Positions 1 through 11,768 of a stretch of 64,000 nt of DNA are shown here, piece by piece; position 1 is the first letter of the stretch; the number at the start of each line of letters is the position of its first letter. The notes beneath the pieces are model-generated. The model was not told the origin of the DNA. It searched no databases and worked only from the letters and a program-made list of their open reading frames with translations. The stretch spans positions 1-64,000 of the forward strand of contig NXFV01001204.1 in the NCBI GenBank assembly GCA_002803225.1, written 5' to 3'. The position numbers and the translations under genes are program-made. This DNA comes from Gamarada debralockiae. Taxonomy: Eukaryota; Ascomycota; Leotiomycetes; Helotiales; Hyphodiscaceae.

Positions 1-29
1 TATAAGTGATGACCTACCAACTCCGACCC

Positions 30-2129
30 CTAAAATGCCCCACTGGCGAAATACCACGAGGTGTTGTTGAAACAATAGTGAAGATAGGCTCGCATTACTA
101 TCGCAATCATGCAAATGATCCAGACGAATGAAAAATACACATACCCCACCGGCAGCCACACTCTAGTTGCATTGTCGATAGCTTGTTGAGTAAAGAAATT
201 CAACTCCAAGAGGGCGGACGAAGATCCGAAGAGCGGCTGGTGTCAGTTGGTACTGTATTCGGTGCGAAATATCATGTATTCTTGACTATGTAGATATCTA
301 AGGAGTATAAAATAATCACGGCGGGGGGTACGCCCTTTATCTTTCAAAAGAGGGGAATTACAGACTAGACCCAACAAGGAAGGGATTAGCGTTCCAACCA
401 ACAGCTGGCATCGGCGGCTTGCATCGACAGCTTCGATATAAGCCAATCAAATGGAAGAGTGTGCTGCCAAGCAGAACGAAGGCGTTGACGGAGACGACGA
501 AGGCGTAGATGGCTTTCAAGACGTCGTCGATAATCTTCCAGGGGTTGTGCGATGAGTTGGGCTGCCGTTCATTTTCAGCCAGAGATTTTTTGCTCTTCTC
601 TACAGGTAACTCCTCTTCGAATTGGGATCTCTTATCGAGGTGTGTTCCAACCCAGTGTCGAAGGACCAGGAGTAATGCGACCACGAAGGACAACCCCCCA
701 TACAGGAGGAAAGTAAATGTATCGCATCCGACACCCGTGGTAGGCGTGGTGTATGAAATCGCCGATGCACAAGCGCATGAAACGGCGATACAAGTCCATC
801 CGAGCAGTTGTCCACAGATATGTGTCGGGTAGAAATACTTCGCGAAATGATCATCTGCAGAGCCATCTGTCGAAGGGCCGCAGAGCCTCTTCACCCGCAT
901 TACCCGTTCCCCCATAACATAGCATTCGGGAACCTCAGTCGGAGAGGAAGTGTTGGCGCAGCTATGCCCACAAGATCGCCAACAGCAGCTTGCGCCACTT
1001 CAGGATTCACGCTTGCCGCGAAGAAGTTGCTGACAACCGCAAGTATAATGACCCACGAGTACCAGATTCCGTATGAGAGATTATGGGCGGTCTTAACGTC
1101 ACCGTCCGAATCGTAAGCATCGTGGAAAGATGACACTGTTGTCGCGAACAGCAACACAGGAAGAAAGATCGCGTTCATAGAGTCAAGCCTCGCCTTCAAC
1201 ATGACTTTTATGCCGTTGTAGAGTCGTCTCTTGAACATATTTTCATCGGCGAGCAATTCTTTGATGGTGCGGATATCTTTGTCCTGGTGTGGCTCTGGTT
1301 GGCTGTCAGGTGCAGCGTCTTGGTATCTCAGGTTCAAATAGAGCGTGAGTTTCCAAAGCGGGTGCTCTTAGGTCCTTCTATGGGGAAGGCAAGCGCATAG
1401 TTATCGTATCGCCTCCGACGTTTATCAAGAGCTTTACCCACAGGGCGTTTTCATTGAATTCGGTTGAACCTGCCAAGGCTGATACTCCTACCATTCCTTG
1501 CTCAAACCAAGCATCCTGCGGTAACTTCAACATCAGGACCCGAGTATCTGTCAAGATCTCCGAGGACCCGCCGCAAATGGCGCTAGCTGGATCTCCAATG
1601 AGGGCAATATACTCCTGAGCTTTATAACGAAACCATGTTCACTTCGAACGTAGTTTCTTACTCAAAGGGGGTTTCTTGCCCAGATTTTCCTCTTCGATCG
1701 CACCCACAGAGCAGAGGAGATAAGAAGGCAATCGTAGGGAGAATCCACGTTGCGAGCGGTCAGAGCCACTCGTCAGAGGTACTGAGTTGATACCTTGCGC
1801 AATTCTTTTGACACCATTCCATGGTTGCGTTGACAGATGTGTACGACCCAGGGCTCAGGTATACATAATTATGATCTGTAATCGCAGACCGTCCAAGGGT
1901 TGTCATTGTAAAATGTTATGTTGGAGCGAACTTTCAACATGCAACAGATGCCTTCATCGAAGTAGGCGTCAGCAGGCGCGAACATTGATGCCAGGACGAT
2001 TCCAACTACTATGACCCTACGAAAGGTTCCTTCTGGTCCCGAGGGAACGTAATATTGATAGCTACTCGTGAAGGCGGACATCGTGAGAGCAGGCTCTAAG
2101 ACGATTTGTGGGCACTTGGCACTCCGCAA
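30..2129 (-). pseudogene. Fungal multi-TM membrane protein, broken by frameshifts and a stop
   Basis: Reading leftward, the translation looks like one uncharacterised fungal membrane-protein family: an N-terminal hydrophobic segment with EGICCML, a stretch with NATMEWCQKNC, a PLATWILPTIAF membrane segment, then GDPASAICGG, and four to six further TM helices down to a stop at 30-32. The homologous reading changes frame several times by single bases where no GT...AG intron fits: near 1880, near 1690, near 1385 and again near 1350. A TGA also interrupts the sequence just before PLATWIL (about 1770). The last two blocks (about 1337-900, and 915 down to 30) are long clean ORFs. Function is unknown. 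I judge it a decaying copy, although sequencing errors or an unrecognised intron could explain one or two of the breaks. Confidence 0.6.
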
Positions 2130-2260
2130 GCCGTCGTGATAATTCTAAGTGAGCTTCAAGGGACAAACAAAACCGATGGTTCTGCAACATTTTGGTAAGA
2201 GAGCTGGGTTATGAGCAAATCTTTGCAACTTAGTAGTCGAGGAAGAGGGATGGTACATCC

Positions 2261-2320
2261 GCTTGTGCAATCAGTCTCTGTGCAAAAATTGCTTCCTGGA
2301 GCTGAAAAGAAGCAGATATC
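2261..2320 (+). repeat. Diverged 60-bp direct repeat, copy 1
   Basis: It begins CTTGTGCAA and contains CTTCCTG and CTGAAAAGA. It aligns almost without gaps to 2574-2633, with both point differences and shared blocks. It may be a remnant of an old duplicated element. Confidence 0.5.
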
Positions 2321-2573
2321 CAAATAGGTATGAAGAAACGATTTCCAATCGAGAGAGAGGGATGACATCGCCCAGTGTTTTTAGTAGTGCAGAAAATCGC
2401 CCCCCTTTATTACTACTTGGAATAATTTTGATTATTATATTGCCAATTATTGCAATATATTGCAATATATTACACAATTTGTATGGGAGAGCTGTCTAAA
2501 GATTTATTGCATCAAGTTTCTCAGGCCCATTTTCACACTGCAGTGTGCACTACTGGAAACACTGACATCACCT

Positions 2574-2633
2574 CTTGTGCAACCAGTTTCCGACTACAGA
2601 TCTCTTCCTGAATCTGAAAAGAGCAGATGCCCA
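2574..2633 (+). repeat. Diverged 60-bp direct repeat, copy 2
   Basis: This is the partner of the segment at 2261-2320, with the same orientation, the same start (CTTGTGCAA) and the shared CTGAAAAGA block. Confidence 0.5.
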
Positions 2634-3177
2634 AAGATGTGCAAAGAAGCGAAGGTTCCAACATCTGAAGAATTATTGGGTAGGTGTAGTTGAGTTCAAA
2701 GCAGGGCACACGTCTCAGCCTCTCAGACAATTCTGCTTACTCATAACAACCATTTTCGCCAGACCCCGACGATCACGGTTCCACGCTAATCGCCGTCTCC
2801 AATCAGAACTATTGGCAAATGAAACCAATGTAATTCTCCTACTGTATATATAGCTCAAATAAACGTCACTCAGTTATGGTATGATCTGTCGAATTGAACT
2901 CCGTTTCGCTTGGAACGCCAACATTCGCCACATCCCAATCTCACTCCACAATTCCGAATTGGGCAGAATATCCGACATACCTAATCCTCAAAGGCTACTC
3001 TAACAAGCTTTGGTTCCCGGGTGCCACGTCCCCTAGTCGTCCGAACATGCGGCTGTGGAAACTCGAATCCAATGAGCTGAATCAGAACCACTTGAAGCGA
3101 TTATTGTCGAAAAGACCCCCCCCCCCCCCTTTTTTTCTTTGTAATTGACTACACCATTCCACACCACTACCATACCA

Positions 3178-3298
3178 CTAGGATTTTGGTGATTGAGGAG
3201 TCAGCAACTTGATCCGTTACTTGTAGAAGTACTGATTCACTGCCGAGTGCAACCACTCCTCAATTGAATCTCTACCGTAGAGTCAGCTCTACTTACCT
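3178..3298 (+). repeat. Dispersed ~120-bp repeat, copy A
   Basis: It begins CTAGGATTTTGGTGATTGAG and ends CTCTACTTACCT. It is nearly identical to 16446-16561. Near its end is a small palindrome, GTAGAGTCAGCTCTAC. Copy A lies just beyond the 3' end of the gene at 3317-4084. It may be a MITE or another terminal-repeat remnant. Confidence 0.8.
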
Positions 3299-3316
3299 GG
3301 AATGCCCCGCAGATGT

Positions 3317-4084
3317 TTAATCCAAGACTGTTGTGTCAGGCGGTTTACCCAAGTCTGTCGGGTTTGATGTAGCCCATTGACTCCGTCCTTCGGGGTCGCC
3401 GTCGCCATTTCTACTTCGGCCTCTTCTCGATTTTGGTGCTTGGTGGCGAGTACCGTCAGTCCCACTGCTCCTCGCTTTGAGAGCGTCCTTTACTTTGAAA
3501 TATTTCTCCATTTTGAGAATTTCCTCGGGGAATTTCTGTCTACTCCACATTCTCAAATGTCCAATATGCGTCGCTGCCTTTTTAGCATACCGACTCAAAT
3601 TGCGGTGCTTTGAAATAGATTGCCAATAAAGGCAGTCCCCATTCCAAGCCAATTCGTTCAAAAAAGCTTCGCAGATAGGCAACCAACACACTTCGTCGTG
3701 GTTGGCTGCAATCACATCGAACATAGCTGATGTGAAGGCAAGATCATCACCAGCTTTGACGATCGCAGATATGTCAGAGGCGACGGGAAGCTTAACTTTC
3801 TTGAAATAAAGGTGCCACCTCCAGGGTTTCCACAGGCTTGGTCCTATAATCTCAAAATAGCCCATCCGGTCCTTACCGCAGCAGACTTGACCGACATCCT
3901 CTTCTTTGGAGCGTTTTGAGAGTTCGATGCCAAAGGTGAGAACTCCAAGTATGATGCCAATAAAACCGAAAATGCCGAAAAACGAAGAGACTATCGAAAG
4001 GATGTCCGTCCGTATCGCCATGACGAATGTTGTTGGATTTGAGCCTTGAATTGAATGCGGGCCGTCGTTCGATGTTGAATCCAA
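3317..4084 (-). CDS. Hypothetical protein with one TM segment, 255 aa
   Basis: This is an unbroken ORF whose function I do not recognise. Residues about 22-50 form a hydrophobic helix (SIVSSFFGIFGFIGIILGVL) followed by positive charge, then a soluble part with YFEIIGPSLWKPWRWH and CWLPICEAFLNELAWNGDCLYW. The last 40 residues are low-complexity, rich in Arg, Gly, Ser and Pro. Similar single-TM proteins with a 'GYFE..GP..W.PWRW' region are common as hypothetical proteins in leotiomycetes; that is recollection, not a search. The ATG at 4084 is the first in frame. An upstream exon is possible but not visible. Its neighbours are decayed accessory genes. Confidence 0.5.
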   Translation of the reverse strand: MDSTSNDGPHSIQGSNPTTFVMAIRTDILSIVSSFFGIFGFIGIILGVLTFGIELSKRSKEEDVGQVCCGKDRMGYFEIIGPSLWKPWRWHLYFKKVKLPVASDISAIVKAGDDLAFTSAMFDVIAANHDEVCWLPICEAFLNELAWNGDCLYWQSISKHRNLSRYAKKAATHIGHLRMWSRQKFPEEILKMEKYFKVKDALKARSSGTDGTRHQAPKSRRGRSRNGDGDPEGRSQWATSNPTDLGKPPDTTVLD

Positions 4085-4149
4085 AAGTTGCTTGGTGATC
4101 GGGCAGAGTGAAGCAGAAGCTGTATCTCAAGATCGAGAAAGACATTGTC

Positions 4150-4939
4150 GAGCTGAGCCTTTCATGTAGGTTGTCAATACATTGGAGCTAGTACAGGGGA
4201 ATATTTCTGCATTCCCCGGACAAGTGAGAGATTTCGAGCAGAGTAATTGGAGAAGCATGAGATGGCTTCGCAGTGGCAGCTGAGGCTACCCAACCACCAT
4301 ACTACACGTTCTTTCCCTCCATGCTTGTGGCTTCAGGGTTGGTGTTACACCCCTCGTCGAATTTGAAGGTGATGATACGGACTCAACCAATTCCCAACTT
4401 TTTCGGCTGTTCGGCTTCCAGTCACAATCCTCATCTTGGACAAAAAGCCCTCAGACGTTTCACCAATGGCTCTTCGCCCTCGTATCTGATACGTCAATGG
4501 GATCTTGGGAGAGCACAAAACCCAATGGGGATAGAAGGCTTGAAATGATTTAGGGGAAAGACTGATATGGTGTGCTGGTACCCTGGCTTGGCCTCCAAAA
4601 GACCCATCATCGTCAATTGGTGGATCCAACGACGACTCTCGACCCAAGGTTTTAATCTTCATTCCGGGCTTGAAGACGGTTTTGGGTGAATTACCTTCAT
4701 CTCAAGATGTCGACATCAGTATGGAGCAAATCCTGTCCCTGAAAACGGGCGCACCCGGATCTCAGTGAATTTTTAGCCATACTGCGTCCCAATAATGGAG
4801 CTGCAGTCCCACAGCATCCACAAAAATCATCCGATTAATCAAAGCTTCAAGCCAGACAGCGTACATTTTCTGCTTCGTCCACTGTCTTCGTCTTGGTTAC
4901 ACAGAACTTCTGCAATCGCTTGGGAAGAAAGGAGGCTCT
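4150..4939. other. Intergenic, nothing recognised
   Basis: ORFs of about 90-105 codons exist on both strands but none resembles a known protein or carries supporting splice structure. Confidence 0.4.
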
Positions 4940-6510
4940 CGGGCGCGGGCAGGTCATGGATCTCGAGTACTTCGAGGGTCGGTTTGAAATCGATGGAGAG
5001 GTCAAATCTCGTAGCGGAAAGCTGTCACATCGTGATCTTGATGATTAGCTTGATTTGAAGGTACGCCATGAGTTCACAAAAGTGCATTGCCCCAGATAGC
5101 TGAAATCTCGGCAGAAAAAATTTGCACTTCCACCAAAAGATAGAAGTAAAGACGCGTGTCGCATCATGTGAACAAGTACAAATATATCCCTCTTGCAACC
5201 AGTGACTGAATTATTCTAGCTCATGCCCGCTCTCAACGAGAGGCGCTTTCTGTCTCGGCATGCCAACGCAGGCTTTCGAGATGATCAAGGACAAGTTTAT
5301 GCTCCATGAGTCTACGATACCCGCATTTCTGGACAACAGTGGCGCTTGTGCAAAATTCATTTCCACGACTTCGGGTGCTCAGAAAAGGCTCAAGCACATG
5401 TAATTTGAAACAGTTCCTTGTGGAATATGCTGACCATATACAGAAATCCTGGTCAAGGTGCCAAACTGTGTCAACATTAGATACGACGCCTTGTCTCTAT
5501 CATACAACCCTGAGCAACGAACCCTCATAGCACTCTACCATGGGGCGCGTGACTGGGCCGGCGACGCCGGCGTTCTGATGCATCTCAGACAAAAGCTGCA
5601 CCTCTGCTTCAGTCCGATGTTCATTCCACTGCACTGTACTGCTCCCATCGGAAGCATCTTGGGAGCTAAAGGGATAAGATTGATGGGAATGTTTTCAAGA
5701 CAGACCAAGAGATTGGCTACGCATGGCCTGGACTTCTTGGGCATGGAGGACGTCAGAGTCAGAGGCCAGTAGGGTTGAATTATGAGTCCATCGTCAAACG
5801 ACTGCAGTCCTTCCAGACTGAGCTGGCCACCTCAGGAGTTATTGGCCGCTTCAACCAGGATTGCAGAGACTTCTTGACGCGAACGACTGAAGACTTCGAG
5901 TCGTATACTGCTCAGGACGAGGTCTTCCACTCACACATAGAAGATATTCTGCACGAGATTGAATTCGCACGGAGTCTCTCGCGAACTTTGGTATCGCAGG
6001 TCCAATCGCTGAAGGAAAGAGTTCAAAGTCAAACCAACTTGGTGAGTGCATCTCCATAAGTCCAGGCAGCTACTGACAGGATCATATTTTCAGCTTGATC
6101 AGCCAAGACGACAATAAGATCAATCGATCAATCGGAGAGCAAAGTACAGTAATCGCAATCAGTTGTAAACGTGACAGCACGGCAATGAAAACGATCGCAG
6201 TCCTAACAATTGTCTTTTTGCCGGCTACTTTTATTGCCGTATGTTTTCCCTCCATCTGCGCTTGCTATGCTGATATTTTGCTAGACTTTCTCCAGCATTT
6301 CGATGTTCGACTGGGATCCAGTAACCGGGTCCACTCCGAAAGTATCTCCATATATCTGGGTATAATGGCTTGTTTCCATTGTTCTGACAGTATGCACGAT
6401 GTTGGTGTGGAGGGTGTGGTGGAAACTCGAGGATGCAAAGTATATTTTCCAGCTTGAACAAGCCCAGAAACAATTCGATGCAGGGCTTGACGGGTAGGGA
6501 AGTATGGATG
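4940..6510 (+). pseudogene. CorA-like membrane protein with in-frame stop
   Basis: The segment resembles fungal CorA-like (Mg2+ transporter-like domain) proteins that have a long soluble N-terminal part. Recognisable pieces are KDKFMLHESTIPAFLDNSGA (about 5290), VPNCVNIRYDALSLSYNP (about 5458), a coiled-coil stretch, QDDNKINRSIGEQSTVIA, and TM1 TIAVLTIVFLPATFIA. A normal intron (6239-6285) then joins TM1 to TFSSISMFDWDP. TM2 follows with SPYIWV, but TAA at 6363-6365 sits where this family has Tyr before Trp. The rest (WLVSIVLTVCTMLVWRVWWKLED) reads on in frame. There is also a frame change near 5770 that no intron explains. So the last TM helix is cut off, and the gene is probably dead. Confidence 0.7.
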
Positions 6511-7452
6511 ATGGAGGTTCTGCCGAATGGACGACTGTTGGGTATCTGCGAAGGTATATTTGGGAGCGGACCTTTGGCATCATGAGGAGGCTCAAGCGGA
6601 TTTGGGAAACACGGATGAGGAGAAAGGAAAAGTCAGGGGAGTTGAGAGTGGGAACAATAAATAGGTAGAGGCCTCAAAAGAGAAAAAACATCAGAACCCT
6701 TTATGGAATTATCGTAAATCTGCCAAACTTCTGGACGCACCCGAAAGTCTTCCATGCGATGCTCCATCTTGCTTGGGTTGCGAAGTACGCCAGCTCGGCG
6801 AGATCATGCATCCGCAGAGCCACAATGCATGCCTATATCGTGTTGAATTGTAACAGTATATGACTTTGCTGAATCGTTCGAGCCTCGCATCATCATCCTC
6901 GGATCTGTCCAAAATGAGCCCTAGACGCCGTCACAGATCTTCTACTTCCTAGATGCTCTAGCTCTTGACGGGTCGTTGAAGAGAGCCGTTGTATTCCATC
7001 GATTCAAGCGTGTCGCCATCTGCGGAGGCTGAGGTTGCCCTGAAGAACTCTGATTCCTTTCCTCGATGGTCGCTTTTCGGTACTAGAAGCTCGGTAGCCG
7101 ATGTTAGGGATGTCATGGACGTGTTAGGCGCAACTTTCACGGTGTATCGACAGCGGTGAACTGGCGGTGTTGTTCTTCAAGTAATGGGAGATGTTTTTTT
7201 GTTCGAGGGTTGGAGGTTGAGAAAACAAAAGTGATGACGCGCTGCGCTTACAGTCGGCAAAAAGGAGCGACCCCTAACCACCTTCTCACTTTATTGCTTC
7301 TACATCTTCCAATCTCTGTTATTTCTGCCAACCTCGAATTACACTGTACGCATCCCCCTGGTCTCGAATACCCGTTGTGCTTCAGTGCCAGCTACCTAAA
7401 ACCATGTTTACCACTTACTTCGGCCCCTCTTCAACGGCAAAGCCAATCCCGA
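6511..7452. other. Intergenic, nothing recognised
   Basis: Only ORFs of about 60-105 codons without family resemblance are present. Minus-strand reading at 7140-6958 (60 codons, Ser/Thr-rich) could be a fragment, but nothing supports it. Confidence 0.4.
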
Positions 7453-8580
7453 CTATGCTCCTTGACTATCATCTAGCGGTTCTGACCTCAATACAGCAAC
7501 TGATCCCTCGCCGCAGATTTCGAACCGCTCATCCTCATCTCCAAGCAAAGATCCAATCAAAATACCTATCAGCATAGGATCGACCGCGTTCTTCGCGGGA
7601 CATTCGTATCGTCCCGCGCCAAATGGCAAATACACACGCGGGTCTGATCTCCAACCACCCAGCGCGATGGCCTGAACTTCAGCGCGTCAGGACCCCATGT
7701 CTCTTCACCTCGGTGGAGGCACTCGATGTCAACGGCCACTTTCTCATGTGCGAGCTGTCGGTACATGCGCCGAGTTGGCGGGTATAGGCGGAGTCCCTCC
7801 TTACAGCGCTGTCGACCGAAGCGCAGCTCTTCACCGATGACTTGATTTTGCTTGCTGTAGGCTCGACGAGGAAGACTTTGAATAAAGGAGCATATTCGAA
7901 AACGTGTTCTGAGGGTCCTCTGAAGCGCACTTCAAGGAAGAGGACTACTCGCCACATTGTCTCGTACACTGGGAGAAGGATGTTGAGAGGATTGTTGGAG
8001 CCTTGGATGCTCATCTTGTCTGATATTTGGAAATTTCCCCGAAGTTGTTGCAAAAGCTCGGCTTGTGGTTTTTTCGTTTCATTCTTGTTCGTCTCCTTTG
8101 ATCCGATCCAGAGAGAATTGATCCTGGACGTTATCGTGTGGATGCTCTCCTGCGATGGGTTAGGGATTTGTGGGAAGAATTTATGCATGACAACGTGAAA
8201 GACCAAGGCCTGTACTATTGGTACGAGGAGAAGTTCTCCTGGACTTTTCATGTCATGATGACTCCGAAAGCGGTCCTGGACCCACGTAGGCGCAGCTGTC
8301 GAGAGAACCTTCCAATTGGCATCCTGTGCCCCAAGCAGAACTTTGGCGCGTTTGACGAACTTCTTTTAATAGCTCTTGTTGGCTGTTGTAAATGCATTGT
8401 CGATGCCAAAAGCCTCTATCAATCTTCGATTTGGACTGGTCTCTGCTCAAGTGTGGATTCTCGAAGCAGAATTCTAACATCCTCAATGTATTGAAGACGT
8501 CTTAGTGCCTTACAAGATCTCGCAATTTTCTGATGAAGTAAGTACGCCGTCGTTAGGCAACTGAGGAACAGCATTTAAGT
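7453..8580 (-). pseudogene. Cytochrome P450, multiply frameshifted
   Basis: Leftward reading gives a fungal P450 in pieces. An N-terminal part runs through SKIDRGF, then GIDNAFTTANKSY, a TAA, then KKFVKRAKVLLGAQ. A long clean block follows (8251-7860, MKSPGELLLVPIVQ to LFKVFLVEPT). Next come EGLRLYPPTRR (ExxR region) and HRGEETWGPDALKFRPSRW in a second frame, and the heme-binding loop YLPFGAGRYECPAK in a third. The two joins after 7860 are single-base shifts without introns, and the SY/KK join is a stop. The Cys of the heme loop and the PFGAGxxxC motif remain. Its neighbours are the prenyltransferase and the intact P450, so it may be a lost member of that cluster. Confidence 0.75.
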
Positions 8581-9703
8581 TGTAATCGGCAGCTCAATCA
8601 TGATGCCCGAAAATGTCAAGTCCGACAAGATGCGGAACCAGCCTAACCACACATTATTTGACCAATTTTTGTCTGCCATTTCTCAAGGTCTTGACACGTT
8701 TGGATCGGGCTCGTATCTGAGAACATGACACCTGCCCTTGACGACCTCACCCACGTTCTCGTTGAGTCCTATCTTTTGTCTGGTCGAGTATAAGATAGCC
8801 CCCGCAGGCTGATAGAATCCCATAGATTGTCAGAGAGGTTGAATCCGTTACTGCTGATTCAGGCGAGATAAGCCGTTTATTGACGTCTTCTGAGTCTTCG
8901 CCAATATTTCTGCAGCCTGGGGAGCCTCCTGAAGTGCGGCGGCGACCTACTCGGCGTGGCTTCGCCTTGGGGGTGGCCTACATAGAAGCGGGATTGCTTT
9001 ATTCATCATGTTTCTGTATTCGTCAAGCCTAGAATTCCTCGAGTCAGGGTCTGTCATATTAACAGAGCTCTTGTCCAGTTGCCTTTGATACCACGTGACA
9101 TTTTCCCAACCCTGATATCGTCGCTCCCTTCTGCAAGTTTTGTCTAGCATTGTTTTCTGATTTTCTGGCCAGATTTGGTTGCTTCCATTTATGCTGTACT
9201 TGCTTTGCCCTTCTCTGGTCACGGGAAAACTGACTAGGTGCCGACGTCCTTGACATGCTAGATTCCATTGGCATCTTCGAATTGGGTTTGTTGGGGAACG
9301 GCCAAGTACCCGTAATTCGAAACTCGGAGTAATACAATCTATGTCAAGAGACAAACCACGCAGTCACGTCATCTGGGTGCTTGCAACATGTGCTCACAGG
9401 ATCAACGAGGCGCTCCTAATGACATCTAGCCGTTGTGGGGATTCTGCATATGTCAGTACATTCAGTATTGAATTGAAGCATGATTTGAGGATCGAGCATC
9501 GAGAGTCATGATCTGAAAACGTCTCCACAGGAGATGCTGTTTCTGCTGTCTTATCTGCAAGCTTCCTGGAAAGCGTAGTGGTAACTTGCGTCTTGCAGGA
9601 ACATTGGTTTTCAAGGCACATCAGTTCGACTAAAGAATGAAAAGGTGGGACAACCCGGAGATGCAAGCGCAGGAGAGCTCCGGATGCATTCAATTTCAAC
9701 CTA
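8581..9703. other. Stretch without a confident gene
   Basis: Minus-strand ORFs of 92-135 codons (9354-8947) and 106 codons (9714-9394) have no recognisable domain. The latter overlaps the prenyltransferase 3' end. They may be decayed exons, but I see nothing to assign. Confidence 0.4.
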
Positions 9704-10793
9704 TCAAAATCCATCCCAGCTCCTGGCCAAACCCAGGACAGTCTCCCAATATCTCGTAATGCTGCTGTAGTCGCTCATCAATGGAAGCAGATAAATTGCG
9801 ATAATCCAAACACACCACAGCTTCCAAGTCCCCTTGTCATGTTCTAGAGTCCTTTTTGTCAAGACTCGAACCGCGATTGTGAAACCCAAAATGAGTGAGG
9901 GGAGATAGCATAGCGGGTGCAAATTCCAGAACAACGGGCAGAGGACCGACCACATGGGGACCAATGCAGCCACAATATGCCGGGTGAGTTGTTCTCCCAA
10001 AACGAGGGGCATTGTTGCACGACCACGTTTCGCGTCGCCTTCCATATCCTCCAGATCCTGCGTCTGAACCGTAGTGAATATTATTGCCCCAATGATACCA
10101 AACCAAGTGTATGCGGTCTCAGTGAGGCGAAAGCCACGTCCGGTCGCAACTACTGCTGCGCCGCTCCCGAGACTCATGAAGCCACAAGCGTTGATGAGAT
10201 TCCGCACTACGAAGCTATCGTCAGCTCCACCTAGGTCGGTGTACAGCCAATTCAAGACAGTCAACGCAACGGATTGCTCGAAGCCGCCCATGAAATGGAG
10301 GAGTGCCAAGCTCAGCGGAATCCCCGCCAAAAGAACTTTCGTCGCTTCTTCCGGGGAAAGACGCTTCGTTGGCAAAGGCCTCCAGGGTTTGTTGATCGAA
10401 TCTTCCAGGATTGAGTGCGGCTGGCGTTGGTTTGCCAGGTTGAGAAGGAAGAGGTTGATCCAGCACCAAGCAATGATCAGTGGAAGTCGGAAAAGGATTT
10501 TCGGGACGTCCGGAGTAGCATTTGTGGTCATGGATTCCCCAGCTAAGGCGCTGAAGACACCGACTGTAGTCTGAGTATAAATAATGGTCTTGAAGTCATT
10601 GCAGGTGAACAACCAAGCAGTGTACAGATGAAACCGCAAGTTTCTTTTCTGCTGCCTTGTTAGTGATTCTGACTCGCGCCGCTTCTGGCGACTCGGGACT
10701 GACCTGATTGACCTGCACTTCTTCGCAGTCGCCATAGCTGTGTTTTGCAGTCATGTTGATCTTGACGCCGCTTGAGATAGCAGGAGAGGTCAT
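9704..10793 (-). CDS. UbiA-family prenyltransferase, 344 aa
   Basis: This is an integral membrane enzyme expected to transfer a prenyl diphosphate to an aromatic or other acceptor. Both Asp-rich motifs that bind Mg2+-diphosphate are present: ILEDSINKPWRP (residues about 110-120) and TQDLEDMEGD (about 226-236). Between and after them are about seven to nine hydrophobic helices. NDFKTIIYTQT near the N terminus is typical of the fungal subfamily. I place exon 1 at 10704-10793 (30 codons), with a 55-bp intron at 10649-10703 (GTCAGT donor, CACTAAC branch, CAG acceptor) and exon 2 at 9704-10648. Starting at an ATG inside the intron (10735) would also give an open frame, but it has a poorer N terminus. 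The gene is divergent from the P450 at 12357. The substrate cannot be told from sequence. Confidence 0.88.
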
Positions 10794-11169
10794 AATGAAT
10801 GCTCGTGGCTTCCAGGCTGAACGGTGCCGAGGGCGTCAAGCTAGTGCTTGGGAAGGGCTGGGAGGCGTCGAAAGTATCCTCGAATTCAGTCTTTTCGATT
10901 CCTTTCTGAAGTTTGGCCAGTTCGGTGAAGAACCGAAGAGATATGCTTCCTTTTATAGATTGGGTTGCCGAATCAAAGTGATGTTGTCGGCAACCCAGAC
11001 TTCTGCGGAAATGAGACAGCTGGTTTCTTCTCTGGGCAAGCTGTGGCCTGTAATCACCCCGCTTTGCTCATAGGTAAGTTCTATTCGTATTTCATGGACT
11101 TAAGATTACGTTGCAATAGTATTGCCGGCAGTGTTGGTCAAGCGGGGAGCTGGTTCCTTTTCGAACTAC
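10794..11169. promoter_or_regulatory. Upstream region of the prenyltransferase
   Basis: This part of the interval upstream of the UbiA gene must hold its promoter. Only antisense ORFs occur, and no specific site is assigned. Confidence 0.4.
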
Positions 11170-11252
11170 GGACGCCACCAAAAGTCTTGCGAATACAGGG
11201 GGTTAGACGTGTTTTTAGCACCTTCAGGGCCAAGGGGTCCCTGTAACTCCAC
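11170..11252 (+). repeat. Left terminal inverted repeat
   Basis: It is the inverted partner of 11769-11851. Its outer end is GGACGCCACC. Confidence 0.85.
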
Positions 11253-11768
11253 ATTTAGTGTTAGTGCGCTAATCCGTCCCCTGTGAAATTAGCGTATTTA
11301 GCCTAAATTGATAGGCTCTTTCTGCTGCTCTAGCTCCCGCCCCTTGTAACTACAGTATTATCAAGGCTTTTGATATTTCTAAGTTACTTGGCTGGCCCTC
11401 TAATTTACTAGATTTGAATATAATTAAGCCTTATTAGTTCTAGATGAAGAGATAGAATACTAAGAAGGGATGTGCCATATTAGCTGCGCAGCTTAAGAGG
11501 GACTGGATTAAGTGTTGGAAAGAGATGTCTTAGTAGAAGATCCAAGCTTGGATTAAGAGGGTTATAAGACATATGCAGGAGGTATATCAATTAGAAGAGG
11601 GGAACAAGTATAAGGAAGAAAGGTTGAAGGGTTAAGAGAAGTATAGAGTTCACTAGATTAGAAAGACTGCGTTTTTCTACCTTGAAATAAGTAAAACTAA
11701 CTAATTAGCGCGCTAACCTGACTTTCAGGGCCTTTTAGTGGAGCCAGAGAGCTTTGATAGAATAAATA

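Larger units (their letters stand above)
2130..3177. other. Intergenic, AT-rich, no convincing gene
   Basis: Only short, unlike-protein ORFs are present. The stretch holds the 60-bp duplicated segment listed separately and a C-run followed by a T-run at about 3116-3137. Confidence 0.6.
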
